Part shown: positions 47,227-55,123 of the stretch, piece by piece
How positions within the stretch are numbered: position 1 is the first letter of the stretch
Layout: each line of letters begins with the position of its first letter
Source: Murimonas intestini
GTDB lineage: Bacteria > Bacillota > Clostridia > Lachnospirales > Lachnospiraceae
Direction of reading: 5' to 3'
DNA: 64,000 bases
Assembly: GCF_024622195.1 (NCBI RefSeq)
Contig: NZ_JANKBI010000014.1
Location: forward strand, 62,001-126,000
Position numbers and translations under genes: made by a program
The notes under the pieces: generated by a model
Database searches by the model: none
The model's input: only the letters and a program-made list of their open reading frames with translations
Told to the model about the DNA's origin: nothing

Positions 47227-48266
47227 GCCCCCGCCTCCGCCGGACTGCTCCCTTCTGCCTCTGCCGGATCTGCCTGGCCTGTTGGATCCGCCATATCTGC
47301 CGGAGCCTGCGAAACCATATCTTCCCTGGGATACTCCCAGTTAAAATTCTCAGCCAGATAAGCCTTCCAGTCAAATACGGCTTCCACAGATGCTATAGCC
47401 ACTTCAACCATTGATTCATCCGGCTCTCTTGTAGTCATGTTCTGCATCCACAAACCGGGCTTGCTCAAAAATTCTACGACCTTATTCTCACTTCTGCCTG
47501 CAAGGCGTATAAACTCATAAGAGACACCTGCTATGACTGGTATGAGAAGAAGGCGGATCACCACCCGCCACACAGGTGAGTCCACACGTATGAAAATAAA
47601 GAAGATAACACTCACGATCATAACAAAAAGCAGAAAGCTGGTACCGCACCGCTTATGCTGTTTGGAGCTTCCCATAACATTTTCTGTATTCAGTTCAAGC
47701 CCATGCTCTATACAGTTGATACACTTATGCTCTGCACCGTGGTACATAAAGACCCGCTGGATATCCTTCATCCTGGAAATAAGCAGGATATATCCGGCAA
47801 AGATGACAAGCCTCAAAACTCCCTCAGCCAGGGCGATCAGCGTCTCTGACGATATCACATGGCGCAGGACCCCCGCCAGGAAATATGGCAGCATCATGAA
47901 TATCACAACTGCCATTACAACGGAAAATGCAACTGTTCCCCCCATTATAACGGAGTCTGCCTTGCCTTTTGTTGCCTTGTCCAGCGCCTTCTCCACTCTG
48001 CCAGGCTCCATTTCTTCATCTTCCATGAAAAAATCAGCTGAATACATGAGAGTTTTCATTCCCAGCACCAGAGAATCTATAAAACTGAACACACCGCGCA
48101 CAACCGGCAGTGACTTTATTTTCTTATTTTTGATGATGCCTTTATATTCCTCAACCTTAACTTCTATTTCCTGATCCGGCTTTCTGACAGCTACGGCATA
48201 TTTATCGCCGTTTTTCATCATAATGCCTTCCATGACTGCCTGTCCGCCTATATTCGATGACTTCAT
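47223..48266 (-). CDS. DUF1385 membrane protein
   Basis: The start at 48266 has GGAAAGAG upstream and gives a 347-residue protein beginning 'MKSSNIGGQAVMEGIMMKNG', the DUF1385 signature. The longer frame overlaps rpmE. It has membrane helices near residues 90-110 (weak), 120-145, 155-180, 210-230 and 240-260. 'GAEHKCINCIEHG' and 'HKRCGTSFLLFVMIV' form a conserved Cys/His loop that may bind metal. The C-terminal tail is Ala/Pro-rich. Such proteins are found next to prmC and rpmE in Firmicutes, and their role is unknown. Confidence 0.9.
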   Translation of the reverse strand: MKSSNIGGQAVMEGIMMKNGDKYAVAVRKPDQEIEVKVEEYKGIIKNKKIKSLPVVRGVFSFIDSLVLGMKTLMYSADFFMEDEEMEPGRVEKALDKATKGKADSVIMGGTVAFSVVMAVVIFMMLPYFLAGVLRHVISSETLIALAEGVLRLVIFAGYILLISRMKDIQRVFMYHGAEHKCINCIEHGLELNTENVMGSSKQHKRCGTSFLLFVMIVSVIFFIFIRVDSPVWRVVIRLLLIPVIAGVSYEFIRLAGRSENKVVEFLSKPGLWMQNMTTREPDESMVEVAIASVEAVFDWKAYLAENFNWEYPREDMVSQAPADMADPTGQADPAEAEGSSPAEAGA

Positions 48267-48336
48267 AAAATCACTCTTTCCGACATTTAAAAATAGGTTG
48301 AGATTTTGCAACCTCAACCTTATCTTTATTGCTACA

Positions 48337-48546
48337 TTATTTGTCTGCGCTAATACCATATTTCTTGTTGAATTTATCAATACGTCCGCGGGCTGCAGCA
48401 GATTTCTGCTGTCCTGTGTAGAATGAATGACATTTTGAACAAATTTCTACGTGGATTTCTTTCTTTGTAGAACCTGTTACAAATGTATTTCCGCAGTTGC
48501 ATGTAACTGTTGCCTGATGGTATTCTGGATGTAAACCTTCCTTCAT
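48337..48546 (-). CDS. rpmE: Ribosomal protein L31, zinc-binding form
   Basis: The start at 48546 follows GAGGTG and gives the standard 69-residue L31. 'HPEYHQATVTCNCGNTFVTGS' and 'EICSKCHSFYTGQQK' carry the four Cys of the zinc (C+) form. It is a 50S subunit protein near the central protuberance that bridges to 30S. A longer reading frame to 48639 runs into the leader RNA. The gene has its own promoter (48747-48775) and a structured leader, suggesting translational or transcriptional feedback. Confidence 0.97.
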   Translation of the reverse strand: MKEGLHPEYHQATVTCNCGNTFVTGSTKKEIHVEICSKCHSFYTGQQKSAAARGRIDKFNKKYGISADK

Positions 48547-48740
48547 GATATTCACCTCTTCTTTTTTATTTGTGAACTGCTTATTGCACCCTCTCATCCT
48601 AAGGGATGCAACCGATTCCCGGCCAATACTGCTCCTCATGTTTCCACAGTAAGATATCCCGGGCTACCCCTGCAAGTCCCTGCAGTTGCGATTCATCCTT
48701 TGTTGTCTGTAACGTTGGATGCTTATGTCTCTAAAACAGC
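48547..48740 (-). ncRNA. Structured 5' leader of rpmE, candidate r-protein or attenuator RNA
   Basis: On the minus strand, GGATG and GCAAC (48698-48685) pair with GTTGCATCC (48612-48604), enclosing CTGCA/TGCAG and CCGGG/CCCGG hairpins. A rival hairpin joins TTGCATCCC (48611-48603) with GGGTGCAA (48591-48584), so the two stems cannot coexist. That is the logic of a switch that reports a bound ligand. L31 leaders of several bacterial groups are known cis-regulatory RNAs, and autoregulation by L31 is the simplest idea. It is inferred, not proven. Confidence 0.6.
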
Positions 48741-48746
48741 TCTTGA

Positions 48747-48775
48747 ATTATATCATATTTTGTCTGGAAATGCAA
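48747..48775 (-). promoter_or_regulatory. Strong predicted promoter of rpmE
   Basis: On the minus strand, TTGCAT (48775-48770), 17 nt and TATAAT (48752-48747). Transcription would begin near 48740, giving a leader of about 190 nt. Confidence 0.8.
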
Positions 48776-48792
48776 GTTCTTTAGCTGCCCCA

Positions 48793-50484
48793 TTAAACAT
48801 ATTTTTGTCTTCTGACTGTGGATGTAAATTCTTTATTATTTCTGGTCCTGACAAAAAGATTTAAGATATTTTCCACTGCCTCGTCAGACTTCATTCCATT
48901 TAAGGCCTTCCTCATGATATAAGCTGCCTCCTGCTCATCTGCATCCAGAAGCAGATCGTCACGCCTTGTACCTGATTTGGGGATATCGATAGCAGGAAAT
49001 ACTCTTTTCTCGGAAAGCTTCCTGTCCAGAACAAGCTCCATATTACCTGTGCCCTTAAATTCTTCATAGACCACATCATCCATCTTACTGCCCGTATCCA
49101 CAAGCGCTGTGGCAAGTATGGTAAGGCTGCCGCCCTCCCTCATATTCCTGGCGGCACCGAAGAACCTCTTTGGCATATGGAGGGCTGCAGGATCAAGTCC
49201 GCCTGAAAGTGTACGTCCGCTGGGCGGAACAGTCAGGTTATATGCCCTTGCCAGCCTTGTGATACTGTCCAGAAGGATCGTCACGTCTTTTCGGTGCTCT
49301 ACAAGCCGCTTTGCCCTTTCTATAACCATCTCCGAAACTCTCTTGTGATGTTCCGGCAGCTCGTCAAAGGTAGAGTATATGACTTCCACATTCGGTCCGC
49401 AGATAGCTTCCCTGATATCTGTAACCTCCTCCGGGCGCTCGTCGATCAGAAGAATGATCAGATGCATCTGCGGGCTGTTCCTGAGAATTGACTTGGCCAC
49501 ATCCTTCAGCAGGGTTGTCTTACCTGCCTTTGGCGGGGAGACTATCATACCCCTCTGTCCTTTTCCGATAGGGGATATCATATCCATGATCCTCATAGAT
49601 ACTTCCTTGGGTCCCCTTTCCATCCTCAGCCGCTCATTTGGAAAAATAGGGGTCATGTCCTCAAAATTCAGCCTCTTTGCCGCCTCTGCCGGGTGAAGGC
49701 CATTGATCGTCTTCAGATAGAGAAGGGCGCTGAATTTCTCCTGCTGAGTCTTTACCCTGGTATTCCCTGCAATAATATCACCAGTCTTCAGGTTAAAGCG
49801 GCGTATCTGTGAAGGAGACACATACACGTCATTTTCACCAGGAAGATAATTCTCACACCTGATAAATCCATATCCGTCCGGCAGCACCTCCAGAATCCCG
49901 GATGCCTGCTGCCCGCTGTCCAGCTGTGACAGTTCACTTGACGGCGCGGCGCTGCTGTTGTTATTGTTGTTATTATTACTATAGCTGTTGCTACTGCTGT
50001 TATTGCTGCTGTTGTTATTACTGCTGCTGCCGTTATTATTGTTATAGCTGCTGTTAGTATTGCTGTTATTATTACTTCCGCTGTTATTGCTTGTATAATT
50101 ATTGTTTCCGCCGCTGTTGCTGCTGTTATTGCTTGTATAATTATTACTTCCGCCGCTGTTGCCGCTGTTATTGCTTGTATAATTATTACTTCCGCCGCTG
50201 TTGCCGCTGTTATTGCTTGTATTATTACTTCCGCCGTTATTGCTGCTGTTATTACTATTATTGCCGCTGTTACCTTTATTTGCTCTTACTTCTCTGTTTT
50301 CTTTCTTTTCTTCCGGCTGGCTTACGCTTCCATCGCTGCCATTTTCTTTTGTATCTGCTTCCAGCATGCGCTCGATCACTTCACTTTTACGCAGCCCGGA
50401 AATATGTCTCAGACCTCTTGCTTTTGCAAGTTCTTTTAGAGCCGCTGCTGACAGCGACTCATATTTTTCGCGCATTGATTCCAT
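48793..50484 (-). CDS. rho: Transcription terminator Rho with Asn-rich insert
   Basis: The start at 50484 (AAAGGAG, 5 nt) gives 563 residues, about 140 longer than E. coli Rho. The N-terminal domain (1-45, 'LKELAKARGLRHISGLRKSEVIERML') is followed by an Asn/Ser/Gly-rich region (~70-178). Next is the cold-shock RNA-binding domain (from ~196: 'SGILEVLPDGYGFIRC'), then the ATPase with Walker A 'PPKAGKTTLLKDV', Walker B 'VTILLDSITRLARAYN' and Q-loop/R-loop. It is the RNA helicase that ends transcription. The insert resembles the prion-like region of C. botulinum Rho. No operon partner is nearer than rpmE, 250 nt away. Confidence 0.97.
   Translation of the reverse strand: MESMREKYESLSAAALKELAKARGLRHISGLRKSEVIERMLEADTKENGSDGSVSQPEEKKENREVRANKGNSGNNSNNSSNNGGSNNTSNNSGNSGGSNNYTSNNSGNSGGSNNYTSNNSSNSGGNNNYTSNNSGSNNNSNTNSSYNNNNGSSSNNNSSNNSSSNSYSNNNNNNNSSAAPSSELSQLDSGQQASGILEVLPDGYGFIRCENYLPGENDVYVSPSQIRRFNLKTGDIIAGNTRVKTQQEKFSALLYLKTINGLHPAEAAKRLNFEDMTPIFPNERLRMERGPKEVSMRIMDMISPIGKGQRGMIVSPPKAGKTTLLKDVAKSILRNSPQMHLIILLIDERPEEVTDIREAICGPNVEVIYSTFDELPEHHKRVSEMVIERAKRLVEHRKDVTILLDSITRLARAYNLTVPPSGRTLSGGLDPAALHMPKRFFGAARNMREGGSLTILATALVDTGSKMDDVVYEEFKGTGNMELVLDRKLSEKRVFPAIDIPKSGTRRDDLLLDADEQEAAYIMRKALNGMKSDEAVENILNLFVRTRNNKEFTSTVRRQKYV
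49950..50275 (-). repeat. Asn-codon tandem repeats in rho, 42-bp unit
   Basis: About 110 codons are low-complexity Asn, Ser and Gly. Units of 42 bp (14 residues, 'GGSNNYTSNNSGNS') recur at least three times around 50090-50230 with few differences, as expected for a length-variable coding repeat. Confidence 0.9.
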
Positions 50485-50652
50485 AAAAACTCCTTTCGTT
50501 ATGATAACCAAAATTTTATAAATACATTTATACTCTTTTCAATCCATTTGAACTAAATATTCTCTTTCTGCTTTATAAATAACTTTCACAGGGATTGTTG
50601 TCAGAAATGACCGAATTCATTAAGACATTAATACTATAACACATATTATCCC

Positions 50653-50683
50653 GGAAATCCAGCATTTATAGCACTGGATTTCC
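50653..50683. terminator. Hairpin downstream of the TIGR04086 gene
   Basis: GGAAATCCAG and CTGGATTTCC form a perfect 10-bp stem with an 11-nt loop, in the 230-bp gap between rho and the membrane protein gene. It lacks a U-tract on the minus strand. The remaining gap is AT-rich. Confidence 0.45.
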
Positions 50684-50701
50684 AGGATTTGTAAGTACGG
50701 T

Positions 50702-50728
50702 GTTGCTGTTCACTCCGTGACCAGTAAC
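50702..50728. repeat. Dispersed repeat family 2 copy
   Basis: GTTGCTG…TTCACTCCGTGAC…CAGTAAC, one mismatch in the arms from the copy at 28450. It is 17 nt from the stop codon of the gene at 50745. Confidence 0.75.
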
Positions 50729-50744
50729 ATCATGGCTGCTGCTT

Positions 50745-51119
50745 TCAGGCCAGCATGCCCCCGAGCATGCCTCCGCCCATACACATCAGGAAAGTAGTGA
50801 TCAGCTGCCAGGGTTCTGCCTGAAGTGACTGGTTTGCCAGCAGTGAGATTATGGTAAGCATCACAAAATACGCGCAGCCAACAATAAGCCCCCACATAAA
50901 TTTCCTGCTCTCTACGCCTTTTCCTGCGATCCATCCTCCCAGAAAGCTGGAAATAATATAGACTGCAATGATTCCAATTGTCACCTTTCCTTCATCTAGT
51001 TCCAGCTTAAAAAGCAATGCCGCCAGGATCAGAAGCAGAATGCCTGTCACCACATAAGAAATCATTAAAGATTTCAGGACCACCATTACTTTCGATTTCT
51101 TCCAAATACTATTTTCCAT
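50745..51119 (-). CDS. TIGR04086-family membrane protein
   Basis: The start at 51119 follows GAGGAG 7-8 nt upstream and gives 124 residues. Four hydrophobic helices (about 16-36, 47-67, 72-92 and 98-122) contain Gly-rich pairs such as 'SSFLGGWIAGKG' and end 'GGGMLGGMLA'. This is the pattern of the Firmicute TIGR04086 family, small four-helix membrane proteins of unknown role that often sit near secDF/yajC. No such genes are in the window. It is transcribed alone after a wall-anchored protein gene. Confidence 0.75.
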   Translation of the reverse strand: MENSIWKKSKVMVVLKSLMISYVVTGILLLILAALLFKLELDEGKVTIGIIAVYIISSFLGGWIAGKGVESRKFMWGLIVGCAYFVMLTIISLLANQSLQAEPWQLITTFLMCMGGGMLGGMLA

Positions 51120-51197
51120 ACCGCCCCTCCTCTTAATCACAATATATGTGTGATGAAAGTGTATTATTCCTCCTGGTCCATATAAACTGAAATCAAA

Positions 51198-51239
51198 AAA
51201 GGGAAGGATACTCTGCGTTTACAGAATAACCTTCCCTTT
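51198..51239 (-). terminator. Terminator of the surface protein gene at 51307
   Basis: AAAGGGAAGG and CCTTCCCTTT pair, with an inner CTCTG…CAGAATA arm, and on the minus strand TTTTTTGATT follows. Confidence 0.85.
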
Positions 51240-51275
51240 AACTTTAATTTCAAGAATGCCTTGCATTCGTATTGG

Positions 51276-51303
51276 TCAGTAAATCACACACCTGCTGAAT
51301 ATC
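51276..51303 (-). repeat. Dispersed repeat family 1, 5' module fragment
   Basis: On the minus strand: GATATTCAGCAGGTGTGTGATTTACTGA, close to ACTATTCAGCAGGTCTGTGCATTTACTG of the full copy. It starts 4 nt after the stop codon of the surface protein gene. Confidence 0.6.
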
Positions 51304-51306
51304 AGC

Positions 51307-53415
51307 CTATAAATCTTCCAGCCTTCTCCTGCCGGCAAAAAGTGCACCTGCCATTAACAGCAAAGCTCCTGCTCCCAGCATGACATACAAAAAGATATCT
51401 GTCTCATCGGCTGTCTTAGGAGCGCTTGTGCTGCTCTGGGCATATCCTGAACCAGAACTTGCCTGTCCCTGTCCGCTGCTCCCTGTACCGGATGGTGCAC
51501 TGGTCTGAGGCGTGGTACTGCTTGTCTGGGTTCCTGTACCTCCTGTACTGTTTCCCCCTGTGCTCCCGCTTCCTGTACTGCTTCCTCCTGTACTTCCGGT
51601 TCCCGTGCTGTTTCCTCCCGGTGTGGCGTTTCCGGGCTTACTCGTTCCCCCTGTACTGCTGCCTCCTGGTGTATTATCTTTTTTCTCAGTCTCATCCTTA
51701 GAGCCTTTTCCAGGTGAATCTGCTGTCTGTCCATTGATCCCAATACCAGAAATGACAGTACTTCCCGCTATGCTGAACGGGCTGAATGAACTTGTCTCAA
51801 AAACCAGCATTCCATTTTCCTGCCTTGGAATAATCTTCTCATAGCTTCCATCTGCTTTATAGTGGAAAATTACAGGTTCCTGGGCATTCTCCCCAACCGG
51901 AGCCGGAATCATTACAGTCACCTGTTCCCCTTCCGGCAGATAATACGGTATATCATCATAAAGATTCCAGAGGCAGAGCTCATAAGGAGCTATAATATCC
52001 ATTCCCTCTTCACTGGACGCTGTCTCCGACTTATCTCTGAGTACTACACGGAACTGTACAAACCATGGGAAATCGCCCACTACTGACACGCCCGCTTCCG
52101 TTTTATTTAATTCACTGGATATACTCTGTGCAGTCCACAGCGCCTCTATTGCCCCCTGACTGACCTGGGAAAGTTCTTCCTCCGTCAATGCATCAAACAT
52201 TTTGGAAACTTCCAGGACCTGCATTACATCATCCCTTGATGATACCTGCAGTGCATATGCGCTGTCCATGAATGCTGTCACAGGATCTTTTGCCTGGCTT
52301 TCACTCTGTGTCTCTGTCTCTTTTTCGCTCTGGTCTTCGCCTGATCCCTCTGTCACTTCCGTCCAGCCCTCATTCTGGCCTTCTGTGGCTTTTTCTGATT
52401 CCTGCTCTGACTCACTCTGGCTTTCTGTGGCTTTCTCAGATGAGCTGCTTTGATCGTCCGCAGGTTTCTCTGCCGCTTCTGTTCCATCCTGCTCCTGGCT
52501 GCTCCCGCTCTCTTCCGGCGCCTCTGTTAAGCCTTCACTCTGAGTGCTTCCGGTCTCCTGCGGTGCCTCTGTCATGTCCTCGCTCTGGCCGTTTCCAGTC
52601 TCTTCCGTTGTCCCGGTCAAGTCCTCACTCTGGCCATCACCGGTCTCCTCTGCCGCTTCTGTCCAGCCTTCATCCTGGCTGCTCTCAGACTCTTCCGGCG
52701 CCTCTGTCCAGCCCTCATCCTGACTGTTTCCGGTCTCTTCCGGCGCCTCTGTCCAGCCCTCATCCTGGCTGTTTCCGGTCTCTTCCGGTGCCTCTGTCCA
52801 GCTCTCATCCTGGCCGTTTCCGGTCTCTTCCTGGGGTTCTGTCCAGCTCTCTGTGGATCCTTCAGTCCACTCATCTCCGGATTCACTGCCGCCTTCCAGC
52901 GCTTCGCCATATTTCATTGTCACCCCGGTGTCAGTTGTAATGATACCTTCCGGAGCCTTGACCTTTTCACCCCAGATTCTCAAAACAACTCCATCCAGAT
53001 TCAGGCTCCCGGAATTTTTAATCAGAACGTCTCCGCCGCTGACAGTCACTCCGCCGATTGCCAGAGAACCGCCTTCCTTTATCCTGATCACCGGACCGTC
53101 CAGATCATCTGATGCCTTCAGCACCACATCTGACTCCGAATACCAGTCACTCTCGCCTGATACAGTCAGCGTCCCTGTCACGATAATCGTTCCGCTGCCG
53201 CCAAGCAGTCCCTCAGCCTGATAGAACGAAGCTACCGCATGATCTGCATCCGCTCCTGAATTCTCATCTGAACCATTCTCCCCGTCCAGATACACGACAG
53301 CGCCCGATGCCCTCACCACCGGTGCCGGCATTACTGACAAAATCATAAATAATGTCAGCACATATGCCAGCGCAACTTTTGCTGCCCTTTTCCCTGCTGC
53401 TTTTTCCCTGTTCAT
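51307..53415 (-). CDS. Wall-anchored repeat protein with PKTAD sorting signal
   Basis: The start at 53415 follows GAGGAGG. The 702-residue protein has a signal peptide (~12-36) and a short right-handed-helix-like region ('GSDENSGADADHAVASFYQAE', 'SGTIIVTGTLTVSGES', 'GSLAIGGVTVSGG', ~residues 40-155). A long acidic region (~175-365) follows, built of Trp/Thr/Glu/Gln repeats ('EGWTEAPEETGNSQD'). A globular domain and a Gly/Ser/Thr-rich stalk (~565-660) lead to 'APKTADETD', a hydrophobic helix and 'GRRRLEDL'. The last part resembles a sortase signal, but PKTAD differs from LPxTG. It may be a cell-wall-linked spacer or adhesin. Confidence 0.8.
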   Translation of the reverse strand: MNREKAAGKRAAKVALAYVLTLFMILSVMPAPVVRASGAVVYLDGENGSDENSGADADHAVASFYQAEGLLGGSGTIIVTGTLTVSGESDWYSESDVVLKASDDLDGPVIRIKEGGSLAIGGVTVSGGDVLIKNSGSLNLDGVVLRIWGEKVKAPEGIITTDTGVTMKYGEALEGGSESGDEWTEGSTESWTEPQEETGNGQDESWTEAPEETGNSQDEGWTEAPEETGNSQDEGWTEAPEESESSQDEGWTEAAEETGDGQSEDLTGTTEETGNGQSEDMTEAPQETGSTQSEGLTEAPEESGSSQEQDGTEAAEKPADDQSSSSEKATESQSESEQESEKATEGQNEGWTEVTEGSGEDQSEKETETQSESQAKDPVTAFMDSAYALQVSSRDDVMQVLEVSKMFDALTEEELSQVSQGAIEALWTAQSISSELNKTEAGVSVVGDFPWFVQFRVVLRDKSETASSEEGMDIIAPYELCLWNLYDDIPYYLPEGEQVTVMIPAPVGENAQEPVIFHYKADGSYEKIIPRQENGMLVFETSSFSPFSIAGSTVISGIGINGQTADSPGKGSKDETEKKDNTPGGSSTGGTSKPGNATPGGNSTGTGSTGGSSTGSGSTGGNSTGGTGTQTSSTTPQTSAPSGTGSSGQGQASSGSGYAQSSTSAPKTADETDIFLYVMLGAGALLLMAGALFAGRRRLEDL
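52470..52860 (-). repeat. In-frame degenerate repeats, about 45 bp
   Basis: Copies encoding (D/S)E(G/S)WTEAPEE(T/S)GNSQ are spaced by 45 bp (15 residues) near the middle of the surface protein gene, with decreasing similarity toward its 3' part. Confidence 0.8.
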
Positions 53416-53594
53416 TTTCTCCTCCTCGCCTTTTGGGCTCTCCATTCTATTACAGGCGTCCCGCCTTTGATTCCTGCTCCGGCACAAAACCGGCCGCAAG
53501 TGTAATGTTCCTGATAATTGTATCATATTTCTACACGAAATGACAAGCATTTATTACGAAATTATTAACAATTCTTTGCATTATTTTTGAATCC

Positions 53595-53623
53595 TTGCAA
53601 TTAATCTTAAAATATTGTATATT
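53595..53623 (+). promoter_or_regulatory. Predicted promoter of the CorC/HlyC gene
   Basis: TTGCAA (53595-53600), 17 nt and TATATT (53618-53623) precede the gene by about 80 nt. Confidence 0.6.
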
Positions 53624-53643
53624 CCCATATATAACCTAATGAA

Positions 53644-53674
53644 ATGAGACAGGAGCCGCAAGCCCCTGTCTCAT
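53644..53674 (+). promoter_or_regulatory. Leader hairpin before the CorC/HlyC gene
   Basis: ATGAGACAGG and CCTGTCTCAT pair, with an inner GC/GC, between the predicted start site and the AAAAGGAG ribosome site. Such a hairpin could stabilise or regulate the mRNA; it lacks a T-tract. Confidence 0.5.
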
Positions 53675-53708
53675 AGGATAAACGTTTAAATAAAAAGGAG
53701 ATGATGTT

Positions 53709-55004
53709 TTGGATTCCAGTGATGCCATACAGTTGGTCGTACTAGTTATCCTGCTGGTTTTATCAGCTTTTTTTTCATCAGCGGAAACTTCTATGACCAC
53801 GGTAAACAAAATAAAAATAATGAGCCTTGCCGATGAGGGTAGTAAGAAAGCTTCCACGCTTCTGAAAGTGATTGGCGATTCCCCCAAGATGCTCAGTACT
53901 ATTCTGGTGGGAAACAATATTGTCAATCTGAGCGCTTCCTCCCTTGCCACCACCCTTTCCATGAAATTGTGGGGCAACGCCGGCGTAGGTATAGCCACCG
54001 GTATCCTGACACTTTTAATATTGATTTTCGGAGAAATATCACCTAAAAACCTTGCAACGATTTATGCAGATAAGATAGCTTTGACATATGCCGGTGTTAT
54101 ATGGTTCCTCATGAGGATCCTGACACCAGTCATATTTCTGGTAAATGTCCTGGCAAACCTGTTCCTGAAAGTGCTGCATGTAGATCCGTCAGCTAAAATG
54201 AATTCCATGACAGAGCATGAGCTGCGCACGATCGTAGATGTCAGCCATGAGGACGGAGTCATCGAGAGCGATGAACGCCAGATGATTTATAATGTGTTTG
54301 ATTTCGGGGATTCACAGGCAAAGGATATTATGGTTCCCCGTGTAGAGATGGTTTCAATCGACATAAACGGCACTTATGATGAGATCATACAGGTCTTCAA
54401 AGAGGAGAAATTTACAAGGCTTCCGGTATATGAAGACAGCCCTGACAATGTAATCGGAGTAATCAATATCAAAGATCTTCTTTTTTATGATTCACCCCAG
54501 GACTTCCACATACGTGATATATTGAGGGAGCCGTACTTCACTTATGAATATAAAAAGACATCTGAGCTGATGGTAGAGATGAGGCAGGATTCTATTAATT
54601 TCACGATCGTCCTTGACGAATATGGCGCAACTGTGGGACTGATCACCCTGGAAGATCTTCTTGAGGAGATCGTAGGAGAAATCAGGGATGAGTATGACAA
54701 AGATGAAGAGGACCTGATCCGCCATGTGAATGACCATGAAATTGTAGTCGAAGGCTCTCTGAAGCTGGACGACTTAAACGATGCCCTGGATCTGGATCTG
54801 TTTTCTGAGGATTATGATTCTGTGGGCGGATATATTATCGAACGCCTGGACCACCTTCCAAAGGCAGGCGAGTATGTAATGTCGGATGACGGGATCCGCC
54901 TTGTGGTTGATTCTGTAGAAAAAAACAGGATAGATAAAGTTCATCTGTATCTGCCCGAAAAGAAAACTGACCCGGAAGAGACAGAAGAAGCTTCTGAGGG
55001 TTAA
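53709..55004 (+). CDS. CorC/HlyC-family (CNNM-type) transporter with CBS domains
   Basis: The start is TTG at 53709, 9 nt after AAAAGGAG. The 431-residue protein has a four-helix DUF21 domain (~1-185: 'LVLSAFFSSAETSMTTVNKIK', 'GEISPKNLA'). A CBS pair (~200-335) follows with 'DIMVPRVEMVSIDI', 'FTRLPVYEDSPDNVIGVINIKDLL' and 'FTIVLDEYGATVGLITLEDLLEEIVGEI', and then a CorC_HlyC domain (~345-420). These proteins move Mg2+ or related cations and sense nucleotides through CBS. The leader between promoter and TTG contains a hairpin but no recognised Mg2+ riboswitch. Confidence 0.95.
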   Translation: MDSSDAIQLVVLVILLVLSAFFSSAETSMTTVNKIKIMSLADEGSKKASTLLKVIGDSPKMLSTILVGNNIVNLSASSLATTLSMKLWGNAGVGIATGILTLLILIFGEISPKNLATIYADKIALTYAGVIWFLMRILTPVIFLVNVLANLFLKVLHVDPSAKMNSMTEHELRTIVDVSHEDGVIESDERQMIYNVFDFGDSQAKDIMVPRVEMVSIDINGTYDEIIQVFKEEKFTRLPVYEDSPDNVIGVINIKDLLFYDSPQDFHIRDILREPYFTYEYKKTSELMVEMRQDSINFTIVLDEYGATVGLITLEDLLEEIVGEIRDEYDKDEEDLIRHVNDHEIVVEGSLKLDDLNDALDLDLFSEDYDSVGGYIIERLDHLPKAGEYVMSDDGIRLVVDSVEKNRIDKVHLYLPEKKTDPEETEEASEG

Positions 55005-55023
55005 ACATTTTTCATAATCTGAT

Positions 55024-55069
55024 AAGGATTTCCCATGAGGCATGAGCCGCCGGGAAATCCTTGTTTTTT
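55024..55069 (+). terminator. Terminator of the CorC/HlyC gene
   Basis: AAGGATTTCCC (55024-55034) and GGGAAATCCTT (55052-55062) with a 17-nt loop, then GTTTTTTA. Confidence 0.9.
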
Positions 55070-55123
55070 ATACGAAACTGTACAAAACATACTTTTGTTC
55101 CGCCCTTTATTCAGTTTCTTAAC

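Noticed and set aside
50090..50275. 42-bp repeats as a possible CRISPR or minisatellite
   Set aside because: They are in frame inside rho, with no spacer diversity and no cas genes in the window.
50091..50486. Plus-strand frame rich in Tyr/Cys/Leu opposite rho
   Set aside because: It is a shadow of the Asn/Ser/Gly codon repeats in rho, with no ribosome site; it has no independent composition or homology.
53624..53708. Magnesium (M-box) riboswitch before the CorC/HlyC gene
   Set aside because: The leader is under 90 nt with a single hairpin, too short and simple for an M-box.
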